Assembly: GCA_041571575.1 (NCBI GenBank)
Contig: JBFFTZ010000025.1
Coordinates: 1-15,134 of the forward strand
DNA: 15,134 nucleotides
DNA from: CAKZML01 sp041571575
GTDB taxonomy: Bacteria; Pseudomonadota; Gammaproteobacteria; Steroidobacterales; BM003
Reading direction: 5' to 3'
The notes beneath the pieces were generated by a model, which had not been told where the DNA came from, did no database searches, and saw nothing but the letters and a program-made list of their open reading frames with translations. Each line of letters starts with the position of its first letter. Positions within the stretch are counted from its first letter, which is position 1. A program made the position numbers and the translations under genes. Of this stretch, positions 1-8,302 are shown piece after piece.

Positions 1-1
1 G

Positions 2-715
2 GAGATAGTAGAGAGCGTTCCGTCGGCCCTGTTGCTCGAAAAGGCCATGGATGTGGAGCGCCTGCCCGGGTTTGAGAGCGGTCGGGTGTCGGTGCAGGAC
101 GGGGCGGCGCAGCTGGCTGGCCACTGCCTGGACGTGCAGCCGTGGCAACGTGTGCTGGATGCCTGCGCCGCGCCGGGCAACAAGACCGCTCACCTGCTGG
201 AGCTGGCCGATGGCAGGCTGGAGTTGCTGGCCCTGGACAGCTCGGGGCGGCGCCTTGAGCGGCTGCAGAAGAATCTGCACAGAGCCGGCTACCACGCAAA
301 CATGCTGGAGGCAGATGCCAGCGATCCCGGTGGCTGGTGGGATGGCAAACCGTTTGACCGAATCTTGCTGGATGCGCCATGCAGCGCCACCGGCGTGATT
401 CGTCGGCACCCGGACATCAAGTGGCTACGCAGAAGCGAGGATATTGCAGAGCTGGCCCGGCTCCAGGCCCGAATGATTCGCGCTCTTTGGCCGCTTTTGG
501 CCACTGGTGGCAGACTTTTGTATTGTACGTGTTCGGTGCTGAAGCAGGAGAACGAGGCGATTGTAAGCGCGTTCCTCGCTGAAACAGGGGATGCAGAGGA
601 AGTACCACTTGGGTTGCTGGAGGACGTGGCGACCCGCATGACATATGGTTACCAGATATTGCCGGGTGACTCGGCGATGGACGGCTTCTATTATGTTGCT
701 TTGACAAAACGCTAA
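2..715 (+). CDS. rsmB: 16S rRNA (cytosine-C5)-methyltransferase RsmB, C-terminal part (5' end outside window)
   Basis: The frame is already open at base 2, so this is the 3' part of a gene that begins upstream. RsmB uses S-adenosylmethionine to make m5C967 in 16S rRNA (E. coli numbering). Seen here: the SAM-binding motif DACAAPGNKTAHLLEL (about 160-207), the DAPCSATGVIRRHPD motif with the PC cysteine codon at 380-382, and the YCTCSVLKQENE motif with the catalytic TC cysteine at 530-532. Two cysteines essential in the RNA m5C methyltransferase family are therefore present. The end, MDGFYYVALTKR, is a typical RsmB C-terminus. The missing N-terminus should hold the NusB-like RNA-binding domain. 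In gammaproteobacteria fmt normally precedes rsmB, and DUF4390-ntrYX follows in some lineages, as here. The next gene starts 16 bp downstream, so co-transcription is likely. Identification is firm. Confidence 0.96.
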   Translation, partial: EIVESVPSALLLEKAMDVERLPGFESGRVSVQDGAAQLAGHCLDVQPWQRVLDACAAPGNKTAHLLELADGRLELLALDSSGRRLERLQKNLHRAGYHANMLEADASDPGGWWDGKPFDRILLDAPCSATGVIRRHPDIKWLRRSEDIAELARLQARMIRALWPLLATGGRLLYCTCSVLKQENEAIVSAFLAETGDAEEVPLGLLEDVATRMTYGYQILPGDSAMDGFYYVALTKR

Positions 716-731
716 TCGGGCAGAGATCCCA

Positions 732-1322
732 ATGTATATGCAGGGAGCCAGGGGGTTACGGAAGATTGCGGGACGGTGCTTCGCACTGTGCCTGCTGATG
801 TTCTGTGCCCCGGTTATGGCCGATTCCGGTGAGGGGCTCTTTGAAATTCGCTCGGTTTACACCGAGTTTCGTGATGGCGTGTATTACCTCAATGGCAGGG
901 TGAGCTATCGCCTGAGTAACCCGGCCCGTGAAGCCCTGCATAGCGGCGTGCCGTTGCAACTGCAACTGGAGATCCACCTCAGCCAGAAGCGACGCTGGTG
1001 GCTGGATGCCGAGGTGGCGAGCCTGCACCAGATGTCCCAGCTGCAGTTTCATGCGCTGACCCAGCGTTACCTGGTCACGAATTTTAACAGCGGAGAGCAA
1101 TTCAGTTATTACACCCTGGCTGATGCCCTGGACGAGATCGGGCACATTAACCAGTTGCCGCTGATTGACGAGTCGTTGCTGGATCCCGATGAGCCCTACG
1201 AGGTTTCACTGCGTTCGGTTCTGGAGCTTAGAGACTTGCCCGGCGCGATTCGCTGGATGACTTTCTGGTGGGGGGATCTGCGCACCGCCAGTGATTGGTA
1301 CAGATGGCCGCTCAAGCCCTGA
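732..1322 (+). CDS. DUF4390 family exported protein of unknown function
   Basis: A 196-residue protein with a clear signal peptide: a basic N-region (RGLRK), a hydrophobic core at about residues 12-28, and a likely cleavage after VMA at residue 30. The mature part is expected in the periplasm. Its sequence pattern matches the DUF4390 family: a beta-rich body with VYTEFRDGVYYLNG near the start, a YLVTNF segment in the middle, and the end RWMTFWWGDLRTASDWYRWPL. No catalytic residues can be assigned, and the function is not known to me. The family is usually encoded just before an NtrY-like kinase, as here. Its end overlaps the start of that kinase by 19 bp, which suggests translational coupling and perhaps a role in signal input to the kinase (inference). 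A second ATG lies two codons in, at 738, so the start could shift by 6 bp. Confidence 0.85.
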   Translation: MYMQGARGLRKIAGRCFALCLLMFCAPVMADSGEGLFEIRSVYTEFRDGVYYLNGRVSYRLSNPAREALHSGVPLQLQLEIHLSQKRRWWLDAEVASLHQMSQLQFHALTQRYLVTNFNSGEQFSYYTLADALDEIGHINQLPLIDESLLDPDEPYEVSLRSVLELRDLPGAIRWMTFWWGDLRTASDWYRWPLKP

Positions 1323-3499
1323 GGCGCCTTGCGTTTCGCTCGCTGCTAATTGCCGGCGCCCTGCTCTGGGGTACCAGCCTGTATCTGCTGGCAGAGACTA
1401 CCCAGAATTGGGCACAGTTTTCCCGCACCCACGAGGCCATGCTTCTAATCAATGGTGTGGGCGTGCTGCTCCTGCTGGTGCTGATTGGCGGGAACCTGTT
1501 TCGCCTGGTCAGCGATTACCGGCAACTGGTTCCGGGTTCCCGGCTCAGAGCCCGCATGGTCACCATGTTTTCAGCCCTGGCGATCGTGCCCTTGCTGGTG
1601 GTCTTTTATTTCGCAGTGCAGTTCCTCAATAGAGGTATCGACAGCTGGTTTAACGTTGAAGTGGATCGGGGTCTTAGCCAGGCTTTGGAGCTGAGTCGCA
1701 CGGCGCTGGAATTACGCAAGCGCGAATACGTCGAGCGCACCAGCACAATGTCGGCGTCCCTGGCCCGATTGTCTGATCTGGAACTGGTCCGCGAGATGAG
1801 TCTCCTGAGGCGGGAAAATGACGCCCTGGAAATAACCATTGCAGGCGCCAACAGTCGCATCGTTGCAACCAGCTCAGAACGCCCGGGTTTTGAACCCGCC
1901 CGCAGGGTGGGGGAAATTATGTTTCAAACTCGTCAGGGCCGAGACTATGTTCGACTGGAGGCCCTGGTCGAGGGTGGCTACGTCATCATTACCGCCACGC
2001 CTCTTGTGAACCGGGTTCCAGGTTCTGAGCCCCGGGTCCTTATCGTCGAATATCTTGTCCCGGAAAGATTAAGCCGCCTGGCCGACGGTGTGCTCCTGGC
2101 CTACGACAAGTACGGCGAATTGAAGTACCTGCGGGAGCCATTGAAAACCAGTTTCACCCTGACCCTTTCTCTGGTGCTGTTCCTGGCATTGTTGCTGGCC
2201 GTGAACGGAGCATTCTTCGTTGCCCGGGTATTGCTAAAACCGATTCCGGACCTGGTGGCTGGAACCCGGGCGGTGGCCAAGGGCGACTTCGATATGCGCC
2301 TGCCCCAGCAGCCCCGTGACGAACTTGGGTTCTTGGTGGATTCCTTCAACGACATGACCCGCAGGTTGGCGCGCACTCGTGAAGAATCCATTCACCATCA
2401 ACAGCAGGTGGAAGCGGAGCGCTCCAGATTGGCCATCATCCTGGCGCGGCTCTCAACCGGGGTTATTTCCATGGATCCCGGCATGGTGGTGCGCACTGCC
2501 AACCAGGCCGCCAGTTCCATCCTGGATGTACCCCTTGAGAACTGGAAGGGCCAGGCCCTGCCGATTATTGCCCGGGAATACCCCCTGGTGCAGCAGTTGG
2601 TGGATGCGGTGGAGCCGCAATTGCGCAAGGGAAAAACCGAGTGGCGCGAACAGATTGTGCTTCGCGGCGAGACGGGAACCCGGGTGCTTATTTTTGCCTG
2701 CAGCGCGTTGCCCGGTGCCCTGGGTAGCGTGGTGGTCGTGTTTGATGAAATCACCGCATTGCTGCAGGGCCAGCGAGACGCCGCGTGGGGCGAGGTGGCC
2801 CGTCGTCTTGCTCACGAGATCAAGAATCCCTTGACGCCTATCCAGCTGGCGGCGGAGCGGCTGCGCAGGAAATACCTGGGCAGCATGAGCGAGGAAGAGG
2901 GTGAGGTTCTGGACCGGTCTACCCACATCATCGTGCAGCAGGTTGAAGCCATGAAGGACATGGTGGATGCGTTCCGGGATTATGCCCGGGCACCCGACCT
3001 GGAGATTTCCAGGCTGGATATCAATGAGATTGTGCTGGAGGTGGTCGATCTCTACCGGGCCCGGGATTTTGGCATTAAATTGAATTTGAACCTGGATCGG
3101 GAAATTCCTCCGGTAGAGGCCGACAGTGGGCGCTTGCGACAAATCCTGCACAACCTGATTAGAAATTCTGTTGAGGCCCTGGCAGGTAGCGAGAACGGCG
3201 AGATTTGCATTGCTACCAGATTGGGCAAGGATGAGAGCCATGGCGGGGTTGAATTAACGGTTGAAGATAACGGTCCCGGCTTCGACATGAACAGTGCCGA
3301 ACAGGTATTCGATCCCTATGTGACATCCAAGCCAAAGGGCACCGGACTGGGGCTGGCAATCGTGAAGAAATTGATTGAGGAACATGGTGGTAGCATTGAC
3401 GCCCGGAATCTTGAAAGTGGCGGTGCCCGCATCACTATCGTGCTGCCTTTGAACGAGGCATCCCGCAATGCGATGATGCCGAGACTGGTTCGTCGATAA
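1304..3499 (+). CDS. ntrY: NtrY-type membrane sensor histidine kinase
   Basis: A 731-residue histidine kinase. Hydrophobic segments at about residues 12-30, 46-66, 86-108 and 283-309 give four membrane helices, with a periplasmic loop of roughly 170 residues between the third and fourth. A HAMP linker follows at about 310-362, then a PAS domain at about 373-485, HisKA at about 490-555 and HATPase_c at about 605-716. The phosphoacceptor is H504 in RRLAHEIKNPLTP. The N box is LHNLIRNSVEA, the G1 box VEDNGPGF, and the F/G2 boxes FDPYVTSKPKGTGLGL; all key residues look intact. This layout is the NtrY family, which signals to NtrX and is linked in other bacteria to nitrogen and redox control. ATG 1304 is preferred; an in-frame TTG at 1295 would add three residues. 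The stimulus cannot be read from the sequence. The name rests on architecture and the neighbouring NtrX. Confidence 0.9.
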   Translation: MAAQALRRLAFRSLLIAGALLWGTSLYLLAETTQNWAQFSRTHEAMLLINGVGVLLLLVLIGGNLFRLVSDYRQLVPGSRLRARMVTMFSALAIVPLLVVFYFAVQFLNRGIDSWFNVEVDRGLSQALELSRTALELRKREYVERTSTMSASLARLSDLELVREMSLLRRENDALEITIAGANSRIVATSSERPGFEPARRVGEIMFQTRQGRDYVRLEALVEGGYVIITATPLVNRVPGSEPRVLIVEYLVPERLSRLADGVLLAYDKYGELKYLREPLKTSFTLTLSLVLFLALLLAVNGAFFVARVLLKPIPDLVAGTRAVAKGDFDMRLPQQPRDELGFLVDSFNDMTRRLARTREESIHHQQQVEAERSRLAIILARLSTGVISMDPGMVVRTANQAASSILDVPLENWKGQALPIIAREYPLVQQLVDAVEPQLRKGKTEWREQIVLRGETGTRVLIFACSALPGALGSVVVVFDEITALLQGQRDAAWGEVARRLAHEIKNPLTPIQLAAERLRRKYLGSMSEEEGEVLDRSTHIIVQQVEAMKDMVDAFRDYARAPDLEISRLDINEIVLEVVDLYRARDFGIKLNLNLDREIPPVEADSGRLRQILHNLIRNSVEALAGSENGEICIATRLGKDESHGGVELTVEDNGPGFDMNSAEQVFDPYVTSKPKGTGLGLAIVKKLIEEHGGSIDARNLESGGARITIVLPLNEASRNAMMPRLVRR

Positions 3500-3518
3500 A
3501 TATTTTGGGAGAGCCAAA

Positions 3519-4880
3519 TTGAGTACTCCGCAAATCATGGTCGTCGATGACGAGGCCGACATCCGCAGTCTCTTGCAGGAAATTCTTTCTGACGAGGGCT
3601 ACGAGGTGAGAGTGGCCGCTGACGCTGAAGAGGCGCGCCAGCTATACGCAGAGCAAGCCCCTGACCTGATCCTGCTTGATATCTGGATGCCGGGCACCGA
3701 TGGAATATCCCTGCTCAAGGAGTGGGTGGGCCGCGGCCTGAAAAGTGCGGTGGTCATGATGTCTGGCCACGGCACTGTGGATGCAGCCATGGAGGCCACG
3801 CGACTCGGCGCATTCGATTTCATTGAGAAGCCTCTGTCATTATCGAAACTGCTGCGCTCCGTACAGCGTGGTCTCGATGAAGGCAGGCCCAGCCGCGAGA
3901 CGGCCGCAATGCAACTGGCCTCTTCGGTCCTGATGCCCATCGGCAAAAGTGAAACCATGCGCAACTTGCGACAGCAAATATTGAAAGTTGCCCCTCATGA
4001 CACCCCTGTGATGTTGCTCGGAGAATCCGGTGCGGGCCGTGAAGCATTCGCCCGCTATTTGCACAGTGTGAGCGATCGGTCGAAAGGGCCCTTTGTCTCA
4101 CTGGCTGCCGGCACTCTGACGGAAGACAACGCGGATGGCCTGCTTCTGGGAGTGGTGCGTGAAAATGGCTCCGACGCGGGCTACCTTGAACGCGCCCAGG
4201 GCGGCACGCTGTATATCAATGAACTCGAGGATCTTTGTCCGCGTGGTCAGACTGTCTTGCTTGGTGTGCTGGAGCAAGGCAGCTTTATCCCCCAGAACTC
4301 AACCGAAGCTGTACCACTGAATGTCAGACTATTAGCCTCGGCCAACCAGTCGGTGGAGTCCAGCGACTCGCCGGTAAGAAGAGATTTGTTATCACATATC
4401 AGCGTGCTTAGCCTGAAGATTCCTCCGCTGCGCGACTACTCCGAGGACGTGCCGGAACTGCTGAAGTACTACGTCGACAAAATGGTTGACCAGGAAGGTC
4501 TTCCGTACCGCCAGTTTTCCGTTGCTGCACAGAATCGGTTACGCAATTATCCCTGGCCCGGAAATGTCAGGGAGCTTAGAAACCTGGTGCACCGGCTGCT
4601 GATTTCAGGTGAGGAGGAATCGGTATCCCTGGAGGAAATAGAAAGCGAATTGCAGGCGGCGGCAGCGGCCAACGAACCGCTGGTTAAACAGGATCTGCTG
4701 GCGTTGCCGTTGCGCGAAGCCAGGGAGCACTTTGAGCGCGCCTACTTGCAGCAACAGCTTATTCTCAGCGGTGGGAAAGTTGGTCAGCTGGCGAAACGGG
4801 TTGGAATGGAGAGAACCCATTTGTATCGCAAGCTGCGGGCGCTTGGGGTGGATTTTCGCCAGGGCGGGTCTGAGGACTGA
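3519..4880 (+). CDS. ntrX: NtrX-type response regulator with a degenerate AAA+ domain
   Basis: A 453-residue protein made of a receiver domain (about 1-120), an AAA+ domain of the sigma-54 activator type (about 140-365) and a Fis-type helix-turn-helix (about 400-446). The receiver is intact: acidic pair D10/D11, phosphoacceptor D54, S82 and K104. The start is TTG, supported by GGGAGAG at 3507-3513 with 5 bp spacing; the next ATG (3537) would cut off the first receiver strand. The AAA+ domain is unusual. Walker A reads GESGAGRE with R174 instead of lysine, Walker B reads LYINELED with N234 instead of aspartate, the GAFTGA loop that contacts sigma-54 is missing (about 207-222), and H293 stands where an arginine of the FREDLYYRL motif is expected. 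WPGNVRELRN (345-354) is kept. It probably receives phosphate from NtrY and binds DNA without activating sigma-54 (inference). No terminator separates it from the convergent capA, which overlaps its last 116 bp. Confidence 0.9.
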   Translation: MSTPQIMVVDDEADIRSLLQEILSDEGYEVRVAADAEEARQLYAEQAPDLILLDIWMPGTDGISLLKEWVGRGLKSAVVMMSGHGTVDAAMEATRLGAFDFIEKPLSLSKLLRSVQRGLDEGRPSRETAAMQLASSVLMPIGKSETMRNLRQQILKVAPHDTPVMLLGESGAGREAFARYLHSVSDRSKGPFVSLAAGTLTEDNADGLLLGVVRENGSDAGYLERAQGGTLYINELEDLCPRGQTVLLGVLEQGSFIPQNSTEAVPLNVRLLASANQSVESSDSPVRRDLLSHISVLSLKIPPLRDYSEDVPELLKYYVDKMVDQEGLPYRQFSVAAQNRLRNYPWPGNVRELRNLVHRLLISGEEESVSLEEIESELQAAAAANEPLVKQDLLALPLREAREHFERAYLQQQLILSGGKVGQLAKRVGMERTHLYRKLRALGVDFRQGGSED

Positions 4881-6030
4881 TTGAAGGCGTAAAGCTGCCC
4901 CCATCAGTAAATTCCAGTCCGCCGCCATTGAAGTCCGTGCGGGTGAGTTTGCGGATCAGGCTTGCGGCAGTTTGCCGCTCATCCAGTCGGGGACCGTCCG
5001 GCCGCCGCTGACGAAAGGAAATGATCTCGCCCTCCAGCAAGCGACCATCTTCATCCAAAGTGGCCATCAGCATTGGTGCCACCCCCTTGTCGCCGCTAAC
5101 GCTAATGCCGTAATAGGTGGCGAAGTTTCCCAGGCTGTAGGCGATCAGGCGCCCCCGGTATAACTCCAGCGCCCTGGGAACATGGGGCCCATGGCCGATT
5201 ACCATGTCCGCACCGGCATCGATCATCCGGTGAGAAAAGCTGACCACGTTTCCGCGGGATTCACCGTAATAGAATTCTTCAACATCGCTGACGTGCATGG
5301 CGCCTTCGCCTTCCGCACCACCGTGAAACGACACCAGTACCAGGTCATGATCCTGGGCCAGCTTGCTTATCAGGCAGGCGGCTGCGTCCTCGTCATTGAT
5401 GGAGTGTGATCCGATATTAGGCGCGAATGCCGCCATGGCCAGGCGGTAGTCGCCTTGCTGCCAGGAAGCCACATCACCGACCCGGCCGCTGTGTGCAATG
5501 CCGACCTCATCAAGTGCCAGCATGCTGGCGTCCCGACCTTCTTCCCCGAAGTCCCGGGCGTGGTTGTTGGCGAGGCTCAGCACGTCGAAGCCGGCATCGC
5601 GAAAGTGTTCCGCATACCGGGCGGGGCTTCGAAACAGGTAACACAGGGAAGGGTCCTTGCAGACCTTGGCCGGTTCACCGCCGTCCATCAACACTCCCTC
5701 GAGATTACCGAAGGCGACCTGGGCGCGGGAGAGGTAAATACGCGCCTCTGAAAGTTGGCCTTTCCCGTCGTCATCGGCCAGCCGATCAGTCGGGAAATCG
5801 GTTCCCAGCATCATGTCGCCCACGGAGGCGATGGTGATTGGCGGTTTGGGCGGGGCTGGCGGGGGCACAGGCTCAGGTATGACTTCTTCGACAGGAGCCG
5901 GAACGACAGTGTCGGCCAGGGGAGCAGGTTTCTCTTCTATTGTTGTCGCGCAACCGGCGATCCAGGTACTGAACGTCAGGATCAGGATTGGTCGGCGTGA
6001 CTTATTCGCTGAGTCGAACCACAAAGACAT
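4765..6030 (-). CDS. CapA-family (PGA_cap, metallophosphoesterase-like) putative lipoprotein
   Basis: A 421-residue protein. Residues 14-27 form a lipoprotein signal ending in the lipobox IAGC, with C27 as the likely lipidated residue. A linker rich in proline, alanine, valine and glutamate (about 35-64) leads to a CapA domain with the family motifs in order: SVGDMMLG (69-76), FGNLEG (107-112), LANNHARD (153-160), SFHGGAE (234-240), VIGHGPHVPR (277-286) and AYSLGNF (297-303). CapA was named for poly-gamma-glutamate capsule synthesis, but no capB, capC or pgs genes are in this window, so the real substrate is unknown. It is probably a periplasmic, membrane-anchored hydrolase. I chose ATG 6030 because GAGGG lies at 6043-6047; ATG 6042 is possible but is almost on top of that site. 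Either start overlaps the end of the SPOR gene, suggesting coupling. The last 38 or so residues lie antisense inside ntrX and look like read-through. Confidence 0.82.
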   Translation of the reverse strand: MSLWFDSANKSRRPILILTFSTWIAGCATTIEEKPAPLADTVVPAPVEEVIPEPVPPPAPPKPPITIASVGDMMLGTDFPTDRLADDDGKGQLSEARIYLSRAQVAFGNLEGVLMDGGEPAKVCKDPSLCYLFRSPARYAEHFRDAGFDVLSLANNHARDFGEEGRDASMLALDEVGIAHSGRVGDVASWQQGDYRLAMAAFAPNIGSHSINDEDAAACLISKLAQDHDLVLVSFHGGAEGEGAMHVSDVEEFYYGESRGNVVSFSHRMIDAGADMVIGHGPHVPRALELYRGRLIAYSLGNFATYYGISVSGDKGVAPMLMATLDEDGRLLEGEIISFRQRRPDGPRLDERQTAASLIRKLTRTDFNGGGLEFTDGGSFTPSISPQTRPGENPPQAPAACDTNGFSPFQPVSPADQLSHR

Positions 6031-6550
6031 CAATTTTTGCATCCCTCATCCGTTCACGCAGGCTGTTGACCTCATCCAGGCGAGTCAGAGGCCCTACCCG
6101 GACCCTGTGCCAGGTGTTGTCGTCGATGGTGACTCGCTGGATGCTGGCTTCTGCACCCAGCAGGGCCAGCCGCGCTTTCATCCGATCTGCATCAGCATAG
6201 TTCTTGAACGACCCGGCCTGCAGAACATAGGAGCCGGGTTTTTCAACCGGCGAATCCTTGGGGGTTGGCGCGCCGGATTCCATTTCCGGAATCACCACCT
6301 CGAACCTGGGTAACATTTCGTAAAAATCGAAGCGCCTGCTGGGCACCTCTTCCTCTTCGACCGCAGCGCTGGCACTGACGGCGGTTGCAGGTTTGGCGGT
6401 TGGTCCGGCCAGGTGCTGAGGTTGGCGGTCGTGCAGGTAAACCCACAGGGCCACAGCAAGACCGACGCCCAGGCCATACAACATCCAGACCCATCCGGGG
6501 ACTTGTTTGCTCTTGCTCTTGCGGCGAGTTTTTTTGTAGTCCCGTGTCAT
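6002..6550 (-). CDS. SPOR-domain membrane protein (FtsN-like)
   Basis: A 182-residue protein with a very basic cytoplasmic N-terminus (DYKKTRRKSKSK), a single membrane helix at about residues 19-40, a low-complexity periplasmic linker, and a C-terminal SPOR domain at about 104-182 that begins GSYVLQAGSFKNYADADRMK and ends VFVVRLSE. SPOR domains bind glycan strands lacking stem peptides, which are enriched at the division septum, so a role in cell division or septal wall is likely. The motif RFDFYEMLP in the linker is typical of the small SPOR proteins encoded after argS in gammaproteobacteria. It is shorter than E. coli FtsN (319 residues). The gene starts 3 bp after argS and overlaps capA at its end, so it sits in a priA-argS-SPOR-capA operon. 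In Pseudomonas and relatives hslVU follows this gene; here capA does. Confidence 0.9.
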   Translation of the reverse strand: MTRDYKKTRRKSKSKQVPGWVWMLYGLGVGLAVALWVYLHDRQPQHLAGPTAKPATAVSASAAVEEEEVPSRRFDFYEMLPRFEVVIPEMESGAPTPKDSPVEKPGSYVLQAGSFKNYADADRMKARLALLGAEASIQRVTIDDNTWHRVRVGPLTRLDEVNSLRERMRDAKIDVFVVRLSE

Positions 6551-6553
6551 TGT

Positions 6554-8302
6554 TTACATGGTGTCCGGTGCTGACACACCCAGCAGTCCCAGTCCGTTGG
6601 CGATGACCTGCCTGGCGGTGTTGATCAAGCTGATACGTGCATCACGCAGCGCCTGGTCTTCGACGATGAACTGGTGAGCGTTGTAATAGGTGTGGAAGTC
6701 ATTGGCCAGGTCGCGCAGGTAATGAACCAGCATATGGGGGGCACGATTCATAGCAGCCGTTTCAACCATTTCCGGATAGCGCGTGACGGTTTTTATCAGC
6801 GCCAGCTCGTGCGGAGTTTCCAGGGCATGTAATGAGGAAAGGCCCGACTCCGGGTCCCAGCGATGGCCCTTTTCATGCAACTGCCTGGTGACACTGGCCA
6901 CACGGGCGTGGGCGTACTGGATGTAGTACACCGGATTGTCCGATGACTGGGACTTGGCCAGTTCCAGGTCAAAGTCCAGGTGCTGGTCATTGGAGCGCAT
7001 CACGTAAATTAACCGTGCTGCGTCGTTACCCACTTCCTCGCGCAATTGCCGGAGCGTCACAAACTGACCGGAACGGGTGGACATCTGTTCTTTCTTGCCG
7101 GCCCTGAACAGGCTGACAAATTGCACCAGCTTTACCTCCAGCGACCCGGGTGGCTCGCCCATGGCCTCCAGGCCGGCACGCACCCGGGCAATGTAGCCGT
7201 GGTGATCGGCGCCCAGCACATCCAGCAGGATATCGAAGCCCCGTTCGCGTTTTTCCAGGTGATAGGCGATGTCCGAGGCGAAGTAGGTTGTCTGGCCGTT
7301 ATCACGGACCACCACCCTGTCTTTCTCATCGCCCAGGTCGCTGGCACGGAACCAGGTGGCGCCACCCTTGATGTAGGTGTGATTGTTCGCCTGGAGTTTC
7401 TCCAGGGCCCGATCAATGGCGCCGGTCTCGGACAGGCTGCGCTCGGAATACCAGCGATCAAAGACCACGCCGAATTCTGACAGGTCGTCCTTGATGTCAG
7501 ACAGGATGGCGTTCAGCGCCTTGTCCTGGACGATCCGGAATGTGTCTTCGCCCAGCAGTTCCCTGCAGGCGGCGATCAGGTCGCTCAGTGCGGTTTCCTT
7601 GTCCTCGGCATCCGCCACGGTGGGCAGTCCGGAGGGATCCCGGACCAGCGAGTCTCCGTACTCGGCCTGCAGGTCACGGGCGATATCGATAATGTATTCA
7701 CCCTGGTAGGCGTTTTCCGGGAGGGCTGCAACCACCTTGTTGAGCTCCAGGTACCGCAGCCACAGGCTCAGGGCCAGGATTTGCATCTGGCGGCCGGCAT
7801 CGTTTACGTAGTACTCGCGACGAACCTCATATCCGATTGCTTCCAGCAAATTTGCCAGGGAGGCGCCGTAGGCGGCATGTCTGCCGTGACCCACGTGCAG
7901 GGGCCCGGTGGGATTGGCGGAAACGAATTCCACCAGCACTTGTTTGCCGTTGCCCAGATGGCTGGTGCCATAGCTCACCCCTTCTTCCAGGACGCGGCGG
8001 ATTTCTGCATGCCAGGCGCTGGAGGAAAAGCGGAAGTTGATAAAGCCGGGTCCGGCGATGCTGACTTCCTGAATCCAGTGAGAGCCGGGCAGGGAATCGA
8101 TGATTTGCTGGGCCAGGTCGCGGGGCTTCATGCCGGCGCTCTTGCATAGCATCATTGCGCAGTTGCTGGCGAAGTCGCCATGACTGGGGTCGCGGGTACG
8201 TTCGACCTGGATAGTTTCCTCGGCGGGAACCGATTCCAGTACGCCCCTGGAGACAAGATTCTCCAGCGCTTTTGTCAGCAATGCATGAATGGATGACTTC
8301 AT
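6554..8302 (-). CDS. argS: arginine--tRNA ligase
   Basis: A 582-residue class I aminoacyl-tRNA synthetase, close to the E. coli length of 577, that charges tRNA-Arg with arginine using ATP in the cytoplasm. The N-terminal Add-1 domain is at about residues 3-90 (with RDPSHGDFASN at 38-48). The signature VSANPTGPLHVGHGR carries the HIGH-type motif HVGH (136-139). The KMSK region reads QMSTRSG (406-412), a form usual in ArgS, which often lacks the canonical KMSK. The C-terminal DALR anticodon-binding domain ends in GLLGVSAPDTM. I chose ATG 8302 because the homologous part begins MKSSIHALL; an upstream in-frame GTG at 8338 would add 12 residues unlike the family. No strong ribosome binding site is seen before ATG 8302. 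The gene follows priA after 88 bp and is followed 3 bp later by the SPOR gene. Confidence 0.96.
   Translation of the reverse strand: MKSSIHALLTKALENLVSRGVLESVPAEETIQVERTRDPSHGDFASNCAMMLCKSAGMKPRDLAQQIIDSLPGSHWIQEVSIAGPGFINFRFSSSAWHAEIRRVLEEGVSYGTSHLGNGKQVLVEFVSANPTGPLHVGHGRHAAYGASLANLLEAIGYEVRREYYVNDAGRQMQILALSLWLRYLELNKVVAALPENAYQGEYIIDIARDLQAEYGDSLVRDPSGLPTVADAEDKETALSDLIAACRELLGEDTFRIVQDKALNAILSDIKDDLSEFGVVFDRWYSERSLSETGAIDRALEKLQANNHTYIKGGATWFRASDLGDEKDRVVVRDNGQTTYFASDIAYHLEKRERGFDILLDVLGADHHGYIARVRAGLEAMGEPPGSLEVKLVQFVSLFRAGKKEQMSTRSGQFVTLRQLREEVGNDAARLIYVMRSNDQHLDFDLELAKSQSSDNPVYYIQYAHARVASVTRQLHEKGHRWDPESGLSSLHALETPHELALIKTVTRYPEMVETAAMNRAPHMLVHYLRDLANDFHTYYNAHQFIVEDQALRDARISLINTARQVIANGLGLLGVSAPDTM

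Noticed and set aside
2453..3241. Open frame of 262 codons on the minus strand inside ntrY
   Set aside because: It is fully antisense to a conserved kinase domain, and the translation shows no recognisable motif; a GC-rich coding gene often leaves such an open frame.
5427..5837. Plus-strand open frame opposite the CapA-family gene
   Set aside because: Arginine- and proline-rich shadow of the CapA frame, whose motifs are clear on the other strand.
4765..6030. Poly-gamma-glutamate capsule locus
   Set aside because: Only a CapA-type gene is present; no ligase or transport genes for polyglutamate are in the window.
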